Shown here: one piece after another, positions 45,156-57,581 of the stretch
Layout of the letters: every line of letters begins with the position of its first letter
Numbering within the stretch: position 1 is the first letter of the stretch
Assembly (NCBI GenBank): GCA_933228675.1
Contig: OW121740.1
Span: 31,954,632 to 32,018,631, forward strand
Direction: 5' to 3'
DNA from: Stomorhina lunata
Taxonomy: Eukaryota; Arthropoda; Insecta; Diptera; Rhiniidae
DNA length: 64,000 nucleotides
Translations under genes and position numbers: made by a program
Notes under the pieces: model-generated
What the model was told of the DNA's origin: nothing
The model's database searches: none
What the model saw: only the letters and a program-made list of their open reading frames with translations

Positions 45156-46060
45156 TTCAAAAAATTTTATACAAAAAAATTTTTTTTTTAAATTTTATAC
45201 TCCAAATATTCAATAGAAAAATTGTATGTATACTATTTTTTTTTACTTTTTTTACCACGTTTTGGTATGGACGTCTACAATTATTGACTACAGAACATAA
45301 CGTTCATATTAATTTCAATCATTTCTTTTTACAAATACGTTAGCAGCAAAACTAAATTTTTGCTTTAACTAAAACTTCAGGCAAAATCTGAACATATCTG
45401 TTTTGTTTGTGCATCGTAGTACAATTTTGGTTGCGATAATCAAAAATAATGAATTCAGTGAAGATTATATTGTATGTTGCTCTAAGTAAAATAATATGAA
45501 ACCTCATTTACTTATCAGTTTTCATTGTTATACAAAAATCATTTTATCGAACAATTTGAAAATTACATTAACTGGATGGAGATATTAAATGATAACATAG
45601 TAATCAAATGAAATTCAGCTGATAGTTAAGTAAAAAGATGAAATTTGAAAGTAATAAAAAATATATATCAGGAGTGCTTCGAATAAAATATGGATTTATT
45701 ATTTCAGGCAAAATTTATCCATAGTGCAACAAATAATATTTGATCATGTTAGCTTTTATAGATATGCCCGATTGTTTTAAACTTTAAAATTTAAAGTCAT
45801 TCATACCATATACCACCAGTCTGAGCTAACCTAGAAAAACTATTAAAATCAGAGTTGTTGAGTTATTCTTACAAAGTATATGACGAGTACATATGTGGAC
45901 ATTTCCATGAAATGGTCCACCGTTAGTTAGAAAATTGAAAAGAAACTATTAAGATTTTACTATGTAAACAAATTTTCAGCCTATCATAATCTTAAATGCA
46001 AAAAAAAATGGTATGTAAAACGAAAGGCTCTTTAATTCAATTTAAAAGCTTTAACATCCA
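45156..46060. other. S7-like scrap, then unassigned AT-rich DNA
   Basis: 45165-45230 resembles S7 units. Beyond it, nothing recognised. Confidence 0.4.
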
Positions 46061-47500
46061 TTATTTGTCATTGCTGCTGACGAAAATAATATATATGTAA
46101 TATTGCAGTTTGTTATGTAAGTAACTGATACAACAACAAATGAATATAAAAATGTGAGATGAGAGCAAACTGTGCATCAATAACGGAATATTTAAATGTT
46201 TTTTTCGGCAACATTCCTTTGTCACGTGCGTAAGGCAAAAGAACCACATAATGCCACTAGTTGCTCATTATCAGTTGAAGTGTCTTGTTGTTTAGTTTCT
46301 AAAGCAAGTTTTTTGTTTGCTTAAATAAATTATTGAAATTAATAGCCTTCTACAAAAAGTAATTTTTTTTGGATTTTTGAACTTTGTCACGTGCGTAATA
46401 GTAAGTACGAAAAATTCAATGCTGTTCATTTATGTCCATTTGATAAATTTTATTTTAATTTAAGACAAGTAAGAAAGTGCTATAGTCGGTCAAGTCCGAC
46501 CATACGATACCCTTCACCACTAAGGTCAAAGGTGTTCTTCTTCCTGTATAAAGGCTAATATTTGCTAAATTTTGCCATCATAGAAACATTTTCTCAAAAC
46601 TTATATATTTAAGCTGTTTTTGTCAGTTTGGCTTACATGGGGCCTAGGGTCAAATATGGACCGATTACCTTGAAATTTAGAAAATTGATTACGGCTTTTA
46701 CAAAAATTATGTATGCAAAAAATTAACTCAGAATTCTCATTATCTTCAGATTTACGAGTGTTTTAGTGATTTTTGCTTCATTTAGTGCATTTTGACAGAA
46801 GAGTTTGTATGGGAGCTATGGTCAAATGTGGACCGATTTCAACGAAATTTTGTACAGTGATTCAGTTTTACATAAGGAGTATTTGCTTCAAAATTCATGG
46901 AAAAATATTGATATTTGTGGCCAAAATATCAATTCCGGGAAGTGGGACCTATGGGAGGTACCATAAATAATGGACCGATTTAAATAGCCATGGTCCCAAT
47001 ATCAAAACAATGATCTGTGCCAAATATTTTCTTAAAAATTTCTGAAAATATATGTTAAATTACTAAAATATGTATGAAGGTAAAAAGTGTCACGTGCGTA
47101 ATGTAACGTGCGTAATGAACAAATTTGTTTTTTCTTAGCCAACCAATGCATACTTGTTTTTGAACAAAACATGATTATAAAGGTCCATTAATAGCCTTTA
47201 TAAAAACATTTTTTCCGAAAAAAAAATCTCCTATAATTTGCTTACTTTTACAATATTCCTTACGGCTCTAAAAGGCACTTACTTTTTTTGTCACGTGCGT
47301 AAGTCAACTTTGAATGCATGGAACTTGGGTACTCAGTGCTCAATTTTTTAATATATATACTTTTTAGAAAGAACTCATCACATATAATGTACGATTCTAA
47401 AATTCATTGAAAAATTCCAATCCATTTTTATTTCCACAATATTCAAAGACAATAAGACGTGTACAAATGTCACGTATATAACCATGGAAGTACCCATGTA
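46061..47500 (+). repeat. Repeat F with iterated TGTCACGTGCGTAA motif
   Basis: Non-coding DNA with five good and one decayed copy of the motif, all on the same strand: 46219-46233, 46385-46398, 47088-47102, 47102-47116 (TGTAACGTGCGTAATG), 47288-47302, and decayed at 47468. The core CACGTG is an E-box-type palindrome. F is interrupted by family A copy A10. It resembles repeat H in plan (short motif spaced by AT-rich DNA), but the motif differs. Confidence 0.6.
46464..47021 (+). repeat. Family A repeat, copy A10 (3' truncated)
   Basis: Forward copy from GACAAGTAAGAAAGTGC, broken off at ATGATCTGTGCCAAAT; the CGTCCG run and 3' hairpin are missing. Lies within repeat F. Confidence 0.82.
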
Positions 47501-47984
47501 GGACTAGGCTTACCTTGCTATATTTTAGTTTCTTTTTGCAATAATTATCAAATTTTCTTAAAATTTGCAAACTCTTAAACCTTTCTAGTACTTAATTAAC
47601 AAAGTGACTTTGATTGCCAAATAATTTGTGTAGGCCGAAGAAGTGTTTTAACTTTTCAAACAATTTAGTCGTATGATTTTGCTTAAAGATAAGAAAAGAA
47701 TAGACAAATGAATTATTCAAGTGCCTAGGTTCTGCCTTTACAGCAGCAGTTAATTTACATAATTACAAAAGGTGCTTTAATTAATTTAATTTTAAATATA
47801 TAACAAAGGCTTTACGTTGTTTTCAAGGAGCTAAATTAGAAAAGCTCATTTAACTGTTAATTTGTTTTAAGGTTTAAAACGAAATTTTTAATCATTTTTT
47901 TTTTGTTTAAATGCTGATTTGCATAAAGTTTCATTAGTAATTAAAAAGTTTAATTTACGCTACAATGCCATAGGTATATACATA
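47501..47984. other. Unassigned AT-rich DNA
   Basis: No gene or repeat recognised. Confidence 0.4.
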
Positions 47985-49560
47985 TATGTAGAGATCTCCA
48001 GAATATGTTTAGAATTCCAAAAGCTTGCTTTGCATAACCTGTTTTGGATTTCTTCCCAGCTGCCTCCGCTTTTTGAAATTTTGTTATCAAAGGCTTTAAA
48101 AGCTTTGTGGATAGCATTGTGTCAGATTTTAATTATTCAGGTATTCCGTCCATACCTGCAGATTTTCCAGACTTAAAAAAAATTATTTGAATGACACTAA
48201 GGATCGCAATTACATATTTTCCAGCACTCAGCCGGATTGACTGGTAGTAACTTTGGCGTAGATCAATTCGCCCTGCTCATTCATCAGTGGCTTTGAATTG
48301 CAGTAATAATGGCCAACAATTTCCTTCGTGAGTTGATATATTCATTTGGATCGACCCGTTTCGCTGGCTCTTTGAGCTTCTTTGGCTAAATTTTCAGCCC
48401 ATCTCCGCTTATTCTCCCTTGCGCTTCGTTTGACTTCACGATTTAGATGTTGATATTCTCGCTGTCTTTGTTGTTTAATCCGAAGGGTTTTGGCTTCATT
48501 TAATTTAACTTGTCTAAATAAATAAAAAAAAAATAAAAAAAAGTTGGCTAGTCCTCCATCTTCAATCAGCTGCCACGTTTTACTAGAGATCCAAGGCTAA
48601 TTGGACTTCCTTTTGTACCATATTTCACTAGCAGCAGCTTCAATTAAGGCTGTTTTTATATTATCCAGTAGGAGTCTGCATTCTGGGGGACAGAGATATT
48701 GCAAGAAACTTTTCTATTTCTCAATGAGGTTCTCTACTCATAGCAACTTCTGGTGATTTAAGGTTTTGAACATTAAGCCTTCTCCTGCTGATACTTGGTT
48801 TAGGTGCTATAGCTTTTAACTTCAGCCGAACCTCGGCTACAATCAAATGGTGATCGCTGTAAAATCTGCACTAATATTGTTCTTCACATCTAGAAATGAC
48901 CCCCTCCTCCACATCCAACTTAATGCTAAGTGGTCGTTCTGGTTTCCGGTTTTGTGATCCGGGGACACCCATGTGAATTTATGGATTTTTTTTGTGAGGG
49001 AATATAGTTTCACCCAGCACCATATTATAATTATCACATAACGCTGCAAGTCTTTCACCATTGTCAGTCATGCGACCCGTGCCATGCGTTCTCATCAGGC
49101 TCTCCCTACTGGTATTATCACAGCCTACTTGTGCATTAAAGTCGCCCATTAATATTTTAATATCGCCACGACTTATGTTGTTATTTGGGTGAGTCTGTCA
49201 TAGAAGCCGTCTTTTTCTGCATCTTCAGCTGCCGCGGTTGGAGCATAACATTGAATGACGGTTAAATTCCTGGTTTGTGTTGTATATCTTGCAACAATTA
49301 TTCTGTCTCTATGTGGTTGCCATTCAATAAGATCATTTTTTGCCCCTTTAGATAGAAGAAATCCAACACCAGTTGATCTTGGTTGGTCTGCTGCTCTACC
49401 AGCATATCCGAAAGTTAAACCGTTCGATGTTTGATGTAGACCACTATCTGACCAGCGTACTTCACTCAAACCCAATAAAAGCATATTATGATTAATGAAC
49501 TCTTTCTAAATTTGAGCAAGCTTTGTTGACTCTAGCATACTACGCATGTTCCAAAATCCA
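47985..49560 (-). pseudogene. RTE-type LINE, endonuclease to start of RT
   Basis: Minus-strand translation in several frames follows an RTE/BovB-clade polyprotein in order. Endonuclease: MLLLGLSEVRWSDSG, GVGFLLSKGAKNDLIEWQPH, NLTVIQCYAPT, ILMGDFNAQVGCDNTSRESL, HKFTWVSPDHKTGNQNDH, then SDHHLIVAEVRLKL. Linker: REVKRSARENKRRWAENLAK. Start of reverse transcriptase: GKSAGMDGIP, STKLLKPL. Many stops and frameshifts, including KLAQI-stop near 49505. The 3' part is missing at the left edge. The plus-strand frame at 47919-48176 is an antisense shadow. Confidence 0.85.
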
Positions 49561-49819
49561 ATTTGTAATCTTTTTTTATTAAAATAGTCATCTACAATTG
49601 GGGTTGTTATTTATATATACATTTTATTGGATTCATAAATCTTTTAAATTTTCGAAGATAATATGTGAGTGGTCTATTGCTGCCCTAGGCTGGCACTGGG
49701 GCTTCCAGCTAAGCCACCAGCTTAAAAAATAGTCAGTAGGAATCTTAACGCGAACGCCTACTTCCCGAGACGCCATAATAATGCCCATTCGGACATGCTA
49801 GACCGCCGCTAGAATTCGC
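49561..49819 (-). repeat. Probable 5' region of the RTE fragment
   Basis: GC-richer than its surroundings (GGCACTGGGGCTTCC, CCGAGACGCCATAATAATG) and contiguous with the endonuclease start. Probably LINE leader sequence, ending where mariner M1 begins. Confidence 0.4.
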
Positions 49820-49821
49820 TA

Positions 49822-50995
49822 AATTCGTTAAATTTCAAGGGCCGATGTTAATTTTGATTAAAACACAAACTATTTAGGAAATTATTGTAATTTTATCTTT
49901 TTCTGATATATTGGTATTATTCAATTATGTATGGAACAAAATATCGCCCAGATCCGCAGTAGTCGCGGCTACGGCGGCACACCTCCATTCGATGGCCAAA
50001 ATTTTCGATGACCCTGAGGCATAATGGAGGTTCTATGCCGTAAATGTGCCGAATTATCTCATCCATTAGCTATTGAATTGTTGCTGGCGACGTACACCTT
50101 TTCTTTCAAATACCCCCAAAGAAAGAAGTCCAACGGTGTCAAATCACATGATCTTGGTGGCACCGTCCTGCTGAAACCACATATCGTTCACATCCATATC
50201 TTCCAATTCGGGCCATAAAAAGTTCGTTATCATCTCACGATAGCGAACACCATTCACAGTAACTGCCTGACCGGCCTCATTTTGGAAAAAATACGGTCAC
50301 TCTTTGTGGGTGCATTGGTTTTTCGACAATCACTCTTGGATTCTCATTCGCCCAAATGCGGCAATTCTGTTTATTGACGAATCCACTGAGGTGAAAATGT
50401 GCCTCATCACTGAAGATGATTTTTTTCGAAAATTGATCATCCACTCTTGCCATTTCTTGCCACCATTCTGCCCATTCACGACGTGTGGAATGGTCAAGAG
50501 GCTTTAGTTCTTGAGCCAATTGCACCTTGTAAGCGTGTAAATGCAAGTCTTTATGCATAATGTTCATCAACGACGAGCGTGAGGGGTGCAATTTTTGGGC
50601 ACGACGACGAGTTGAGGTGGACGGCTCTTCAGCCACACTATCGCGAACAGCAGCAATATTTTCTGCAGTACGAGCTGTACGAGCATGCACTGTTGTTCTC
50701 ACATCTTTTACAGACCCGGTTTGCTCGAATTTTTCGACGATTTTTGCGATTGTACGCACATTTGGACGATCAAATTGACCAAAACAATCACGAAGTGCAC
50801 GATATGCATTTTGATTTAAACGCCCATTTTCATAATAAGTCTGGATAATTTTAATACGTTGTTGGATTGAGTATCTCTCCATGGTTCAAATTGAATAAGT
50901 CTGAAATAGAGAAATGTCAAATAAAATTCGGAAGAAAACTTTGCGTTTAGGTGTGGTTCACATTCAACATCGGCCCTTACAATTTAACCACCCTT
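49822..50995 (-). mobile_element. Mariner-type element M1 (DD41D, rosa-like)
   Basis: 1174 bp with TA on both sides (49820-49821 and 50996-50997). Terminal repeats: AAGGGTGGTTAAATTGTAAG on the right (complement) and AATTCGTTAAATTTCAAGGG on the left, both continuing GGGCCGATGTT. Encodes a damaged transposase. Confidence 0.88.
49925..50882 (-). pseudogene. DD41D mariner transposase, two internal deletions (M1)
   Basis: Starts MERYSIQQRIKIIQTYYENG, with helix-turn-helix-type N-terminal domains (RNVRTIAKIVEKFEQTGSV-like, ENIAAVRDSVAEEPS, RRRAQKLHPSRSSL). The catalytic part has IFSDEAHFHLSG (first D) and WFQQDGAT (second D). A deletion of roughly 35-40 bp after HPQRVTV shifts the frame, and one of about 105 bp after QQDGAT removes the segment up to PRSCDLTPLDFFLWGYLK, which keeps the third D. 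The original length would be about 350 codons. Compared with M2, the second-to-third D spacing is 41 residues, the rosa signature. Confidence 0.88.
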
Positions 50996-50997
50996 TA

Positions 50998-52108
50998 TGT
51001 TTCTCTAACTTCTGCTGAAGCTAATAACACCCATATCCATCCGACCCTGTCCTAAGAAACTGATCTTAGTTAATTCCACTTTACATACTCTGCCCATTTC
51101 AGATTCTGTTAATCTACGTCAAGCTAAGATGAGCCTTCTGATATCCCTCCCATAGTATGTGAATGGGTTCCACCCCATGACCTTTTTAGCCAGATTTTCA
51201 TCATTTCTAATCAGTATGTGTTCGATTTACTGCGATTTTCGTTCGCTTCTTTCATTTGCAACAGTTTTGTTTGAGATAGCAGTTCAGTGTTTGAGAATCT
51301 TGGTGGCCTTCGTAGCCTAAGCAGCTGATAGCATTGGAATACTTTTGACCTCAGTGGTGTAATGACTTTACTTTCTTACTTATTTTTAAATTCAACTTTG
51401 CTCACCTTAAATATTACTATTCAATAAAACATTAACAAATTAAATTATTAAATTATTTTAACGATACCTTATAAAAAAATAAATTTTATTTACGTTTTCC
51501 ATCTTTTTAACCTCAACTCATTTACAGTTTAATTAAATGAAATTGTGGGTTTTTGCTCTGCCAGTCAATTTATTATTAAAAACACCTTTTAGTGTGGCTT
51601 GGGTTTCCGTTTAAAATGTATTTATATATATTTTTTTAAAAGGATGGCCATTATATCCTTTGCTTTAATTTATTATTTTTGAGCATTGGAGAATATATAA
51701 AGTGTAAGCGTACTTTTTGCGGTTAAAAGTTTATGTTGGTTTTATATTTGAATTTTCTGTTGAAAAATTTGTTAAGTGGAAACCTTTTTGTAATAATACT
51801 AGCATCCTTTAACCACCAAGCCGTGCAGCTATGGTCATATTTGCATGAACGGAGCCATAACTTAATAACGTCATTCTAAGAAAAATGTATTTAGAACTAT
51901 TGTATATCCATTATCAAAAATAACTTCATGTGTATAAATACATAGTACCTGGTAGACCGAGCCTTGCTCGGAGCTTTATGATAAGCATTTTGAGGAAAAT
52001 TTTAAAGTTTTTATATATTTTATATTATAAAATGCTAAAATAAATTTAGAGGAAAGACATTGTAGAAATATTCAGTTAATTTTGAATTATTTGATTTATT
52101 TTGTCCGA
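50998..52108. other. Unassigned DNA with possible coding debris
   Basis: 51000-51330 is GC-richer. Its minus strand reads KVMGWNPFTYYGRDIRRLIL in one frame, followed by a stop, suggesting an old transposon gene I cannot place. 51334-51384 (TTTTGACCTCAGTGGTG, TTTCTTACTTA) may be a family A terminus. The rest is AT-rich. Confidence 0.35.
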
Positions 52109-52768
52109 CCAACACATAGTTTGCATAGTTTACAGTTTAACTCATTTTGAATAATTTTGGAAATTATTCATATCAACAGAAACCTCTGTCGACTCATGCG
52201 CAACAACTTTGCTAAAGATTATAGTCTGATCAAATGCACAGTTTACGATTTAATTCAGTTTGAGTAGTTTTCTGTGGCGCCACCTGTCGGACTTTGCTTA
52301 TTCCAATTCATAAACCTTCTTCGGCTTATCCGTAACAACTTTGCTGAAGATTATAGTATGATTAAATGTACAGCATACGATTAAATTGACTTTGAGTAAA
52401 TTTCAGTAGCGCCACCTGTCGAAATTTCTTCATACCAACTAAGAAACCTTCGTCGGCTCATGTGCAACAACTTTGCTAAAGATTGTAGCATGATTAAATG
52501 TACAGATTACGATTAAATTGACTTTGAGTAAGTTTCGGTAGCGCCACCTGTCGGAAATTATTCATACCAACTAAAAAGCCTTCGTCGGCTCATGCGCTAC
52601 AACTTTGCTAAAGATCATAGCATGATCAAATGTACAGATTACGATTTAATTAATTTTTAGTAATTTTCAGGGGCGCCATCTGTCGGAAATTAGTCTTATC
52701 AACTTTAAAACCTTCGCCGGCTTATCCGCAACATCTTCGCTAAAGAGCATAACACAATCAAATTCACA
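52109..52768 (+). repeat. Tandem repeat, five 132-bp units
   Basis: Units begin at about 52109, 52241, 52373, 52505 and 52637. Shared words: ACGATTTAATT, GTAGCGCCACCTGTCGG, ATTCATACCAACT, CCTTCGTCGGCTCATGCG, CAACAACTTTGCTAAAGAT, ATGATCAAATGTACA. The first unit is most diverged. Confidence 0.9.
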
Positions 52769-52835
52769 GTATACTATTCTATAAAGAACATACATACAGA
52801 CAAACATTCATTTGTTTAAAATAATACTAATTTTT

Positions 52836-53419
52836 CCCCCTTTTTATTCCCTAATTTCTAAAAGTCCCATATGTATATTTGGTACTTTTTTGGTGCCAAT
52901 TGAATTCGGTACATTTTTTTAAAACGCATTTAACATAATATATAATGTTCCTATTCATATTACTTTGGAGATGTTAAGTTATCATTTTATCCCTTTTTTA
53001 CCCATTTTGGCTCCAAAATCAAAAAAGTACCAAATACGTTTTTCATGTTTTTTTTTTACATCTATTGATTGCAGTACCAAGTTTCTTTCTATATTCTTTA
53101 GTTTAAAATATAAGAGTGGGTTAAAAAGGTGCCAAAAAAACTATTTTCACCCTTTTTTACCCCCTATCGGACATAGTTTCAAAAAAGTACCAAACACCTG
53201 TCCGCTTATTTTCAAAGCTGTTTAAAACGTAATTTCAATTTTGTTTCTATACCTATTACTTTAGGAGACATAGCGTTTTCGATTTTTTCCCCTTTTTACC
53301 CGTTTTTACCCTCTTAGAGGTAAAAGTTCCAAAAGTCCCTTCTTCTTCGACCTATACATCAAAAACGATACCCACTGTCCAAATTTTATCAAAATCGTTA
53401 GAGCCGTTTTCGAGATAGC

Positions 53420-53423
<4 letters not shown>
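52836..53423 (+). repeat. Degenerate tandem of about 150 bp and element 3' end
   Basis: Three to four loose units with CCCCTTTTTACC and AAAAAAGTACCAAA. It closes with CCAAATTTTATCAAAATCG, GTTAGAGCCGTTTTCGAGAT and then a TA microsatellite, a 3' end style common in insect repeats. With the 132-bp array it may form one element from about 51950 to 53423. Confidence 0.55.
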
Positions 53424-53466
<43 letters not shown>

Positions 53467-53487
53467 TATTGCTCGTTTAAGAATATA

Positions 53488-53584
<97 letters not shown>

Positions 53585-53610
53585 TATTGCTCGTTTAAGA
53601 ATATAAGATA
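53424..53610 (+). repeat. TA microsatellites separated by a duplicated spacer
   Basis: TA runs at 53424-53461 and 53491-53580, each followed by the same 30 bases (CAATTATTGCTCGTTTAAG, AATATAAGATA). Confidence 0.95.
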
Positions 53611-53764
53611 GGTACTCATTTCGTTTATCATTATATAAACTTTAAGCATAAAATGAGCTATGTGAACGAAATTTTGCAAAAAAATATTGGTATACTACTA
53701 CAACAAGCTCTCGTATCTGCGGAAAATTTTGGCAACAACCTTTGGTTACACAGTGCAGCACAAA

Positions 53765-54428
53765 AACAAGTAAGAAAGTGCTGTAGTCGGTCAAGCCCGA
53801 CCATACGATACCCTTCACCACTAACGCCAAAGGTGTTCTTTTTTCTGTATAAAGACAAATAATTGCGAAATTTTGCCATCGTATAAACATTTTTTCAAAA
53901 CTTATATATATATAAGCTGTTTCCGCCATTTCGACTTATATGAGAGCTAGGATCAAATCTGAACCGATTATCTTTGAATTTAGAAATTTGATTGCAGTTT
54001 TTACGAAAATTATGTGTGCAAAAAATAATCTCAAAATTCTCATTATCTTCAGATTTACTGATATTTGTGGCCAAAATATCAATTCCGGGAAGTGGGACTT
54101 ATGGGAGGTACCATAAAAAATGGACCGATCTTGACAAATTTCAATAGCCATGGTCCCACTATCAAAAAATTATCTGTGACAAATTTCATCAAATTAAATA
54201 TCTTTACAATTGCAATTTGTACTTTGATTACATGATTTACATGGGTGTCCACTGGACACTGTCCAGCCAGACGGACGGACGGACTGACATCGCTGAATTG
54301 ACTCAGAAAGTGATCCTAAGCCTTTCGGTATACTAAACGGTGGGTCTAAGACAAATATTTCTATGCGTTACATACATCAGCACAAACTTATAATACCATT
54401 TCCACCTATAGTAGTGAAGGGTATAAAA
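53765..54428 (+). repeat. Family A repeat, copy A11 (internal deletion)
   Basis: Forward copy from ACAAGTAAGAAAGTGCTG to GGGTATAAAA. The central module is missing: CTTCAGATTTAC joins directly to TGATATTTGTGGCC at 54059. Confidence 0.85.
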
Positions 54429-54479
54429 ACATATACGAACACTACGTGATAACTTCAACAATTACAATAAGAAAAATCA

Positions 54480-55130
54480 CCATTTCGCGATGGCAGTTTT
54501 ATGAGAGAATTTTCTGTGCTTATACTTATTTAGTCCTTTAATGCCTAGTGAATCATAGGGCCTAAATAAAGGTTTTCCATGTTTATTTATCTGTAGTCGA
54601 TCTTTATTTAAAATTGTAATGGATCGGAAAATTTTTTGAAAGGCATCGATGCATCGATTGGAATAGATTGTGGTCCGCTTATCGCTCGACTCAACATGTT
54701 CCATGTCTCACAGTCATATAAGAGCAAGGGTTTGTGTTTAAAATTTTGAGTTTTGTAATAGTCGAGATATTTTGAGATCTCCAAAACTTATTATTTTATA
54801 TATCTTCTCTGCTGCCACTGCTTTTAGAGATTATACTTCCAAGGTAGCAGAAAGTTTAAACCTCGTCAATATGTTGTCTAGCAAGATAAAATTTGAACTC
54901 ATTTAGTGAGTTTTATCGCAATGACTTAGTTTCCTTAATGTGAATTTGAAGGCCATATAAGAGAAACGGTGATAAAAAAGATAACGTAATCGATGCATCT
55001 AAACTATCATGAAGACCCCACGAGACACCATGTTGTCCAGACTTCGAGTGACACAACCAAAATCAGGCACTTGTTGAATAGCAGTGGAGACAGCACATAA
55101 ACTTGGCGAACTCCTACCTCAACACTAATT
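54480..55130 (-). pseudogene. RTE-type LINE, reverse-transcriptase part
   Basis: The minus strand shows, in broken frames, VLSPLLFNKCL, then FILLDNILTRF, ISKSSGSREDI, NISTITKLKILN and CETWNMLS, matching RTE/BovB order (VLSPLLFN, YLGSIISxxGGTxxDI, KTKLRIFNxxVKSVLLYGCETW). The YADD box is not legible. Heavily degraded. Confidence 0.65.
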
Positions 55131-55149
55131 TGTTTGAAAGTTTATATCG

Positions 55150-55330
55150 TACACTCAGCTCTTGATTGGAACCCGCAGGAAAGCCGCAGAAGAGGAAGAC
55201 CGGCTAACACCACCTGGTAGACACTGAGTTACTAGAAGCAAGATTTACGGGACGCCACGTGATGAACGAACTCCAAAACGTAGAAAGATGCAAGAGACGC
55301 CTGACTCCTAAACTAGTAAAGTTATAAACA
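55150..55330 (+). pseudogene. RTE-type LINE C-terminal tail, opposite orientation
   Basis: The plus strand reads LDWNPQESRRRGRPANTTW then a stop, the WNPQGKRxRGRPxNTW tail of RTE elements, followed by ELQNVERCKRRLTPK. It points the opposite way to the RT piece immediately to its left, so the two come from different copies or a local inversion. Confidence 0.65.
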
Positions 55331-56060
55331 GAAGAACAAAACCATCATTAAAACAATGAAAGCAAAGGAAAGTGACACCTTTTGTCTTGTTCTTAGTGCT
55401 CAATAGAATGCTCGTTGGAAAGAAAACAGGGAGCCCATGGAAAGGAAATCGCGGAAAATGAGCACTTTTTAAGGCCAAAGCTAAAATTGTATTAAAAATT
55501 TGTATTAAATAAAATCAAATTAAAAAAAGTTTTCTATATTAGGCATCGAATTTTTATTTCATCTTTAACAAAATTTTAACTTAAAAAAATTATGAAAAAC
55601 AAATCGTGAGCCTATATTCAATACCGACTATGAACCAAATAAAAAATGTTTAAGGAGAAACAAAAAAGTGTTCAATATCTAAAATACTTTAATAGAAGTC
55701 AATATTTCCTCTACAATATATTTATGTCAATAACTGCCTTAATAGATTTCTTCTATCTGATGTTTATTACATGAGATGTTCTTTTATAAAAGAACAGTTT
55801 TTCAATAAAAAGTGAAATATAAATTTTAAAAATTGAATTTTTAAATATAAAATTTTTTTGACAAAAAAACAGAGTCTTCTGTAATATTTTTTCAATTTTA
55901 CTTCAGCCAGTTTACGTGATATGGAAATATGTATTTCAAATGTTAATGAAATGCCTGGTTTCAACATAACAAACTTTAAAAATGTCTATACGAATTAGGC
56001 TAATACAGAAAAATGCATGTTCTTAACAAGAATACAAAGCTTTTAAAATAGCAAGTTAGA
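55331..56060. other. Unassigned AT-rich DNA
   Basis: No gene or repeat recognised. Confidence 0.4.
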
Positions 56061-56362
56061 ATGTTATGTCAAGTTGTGTTAAATTTAGAAATATATCTCA
56101 TAATCTACGAGGGTGCAGCTAATTCAAAATGTGTACCAAATTTGAAAAAAGTTGTTACGGTAGTTGGTATTGTTAGCTTTATAGTTGAAAATTTAAAAGT
56201 ATCTAAGTGGTTTCCCTAGTATTTACTTTGAACAAAACTCGGTATCATAACCGGGTATGGTTCTAATGCATCTACCATTTATAAAGTCGGGATATTGGTG
56301 CATATGCTGCTTGTACCTCCGAATATGTTCGATTGAAGACATAAAAAAGGAAATGTTATATA

Positions 56363-57581
56363 AAGGGTGGTTAAATTGTAAGGGCCGATGTTGAATGTGA
56401 ACCACACCTAAACTCCAAGTTTTTTTCCGAATTTATTTCGACATTTCTCTATTTCAGACTTACTCAATTTGAACCATGGAGAGATACACAATCCAACAAC
56501 GTGTTAAAGTTATCCAGACTTATTATGAAAATGGGCGTTCAAATCAAAATGCATATCGTGCACTTCGTGATTTTTTTGGTCAATTTGATCGTCCAAATGT
56601 GCGTACAATCGCAAAAATCGTCGAAAAATTCGAGCAAACCAGGTCTGTAAAAGATGTGAGAACACCAGTGCATGCTCGTACTGCTGCTGTTCGCGATAGT
56701 GTGGCTGAAGAGCCGTCCACCTCAACTCGTCGTCGTGCCCAACAATTGCACCTCTCACGCTCGTCGTTGATGAACATTATGCATAAAGACTTGCATTTAC
56801 ACGCTTACAAGGTGCAATTGGCTCAAGAACTAAAGCCTCTTGACCATTCTAAACGTCGTTAATGGTCAGAATGGTGGCAAGAAATGGCAACAGTGGATGA
56901 TTAATTTTCGAAGAAAATCATCTTCAGTGATAAGGCACATTTTCACCTGAGTGGATTCGCAATAAACGGAATTGCCGCATTTGGGCGAATGAGAATCCAA
57001 GAGTGATTGTCGAAAAACCAAAGCACCCACAGAGAGTGCGGTTTATGGGCTGGCGGCATCATCGGGCCAAATTTTTTCCAAAATGAGGCCGGTCAGGCAC
57101 TTACTGTGAATGGTGTTCGCTATCGTGAGATGATAACGAACTGTCTATGGCCCGAATTGGAAGATATGGATGTGGACGATATGTGGTTTCAGCAGGACGA
57201 TGCCACTTGCCACACAGCTAACGAAACAATGGCTCATTTGCGCAACAAATTCAATGGCCGTGTTATCTCACATAATGGCGATGTCAATTGGCCGCCAAGA
57301 TCATGTGATTTGACACCGTTGAACTTTTTTCTTTGGGGTTATTTGAAATAAAAGGTGTACGTCGATAAGCCAGCAACAATTCAAGAGCTAAAGGATGAGA
57401 TAATTCGGCACATTAAAGGCATAGAACCTCCGTTATGCCTCAGGGTCATCGAAAATTTGGACCATCGGATGGAGGTGTACCGCCGTGATCGCGACGCCCA
57501 TTTGGCCGATATTTTGTTCCATACATAATTGAGTAATACCAATATATCATAATAAAATAAAATTACAATAATTTCCTAATA

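Noticed and set aside
47919..48176. 85-codon frame on the plus strand
   Set aside because: Antisense to the RTE reverse-transcriptase start (GKSAGMDGIP, STKLLKPL) on the minus strand.
50304..50848. Three plus-strand frames within mariner M1 (and minus-strand frames in M2 at 56510-56777)
   Set aside because: Antisense or alternative-frame shadows of the transposase.
53398..53583. Frame of alternating I and Y residues (also 57547-57735)
   Set aside because: Translation of TA microsatellites.
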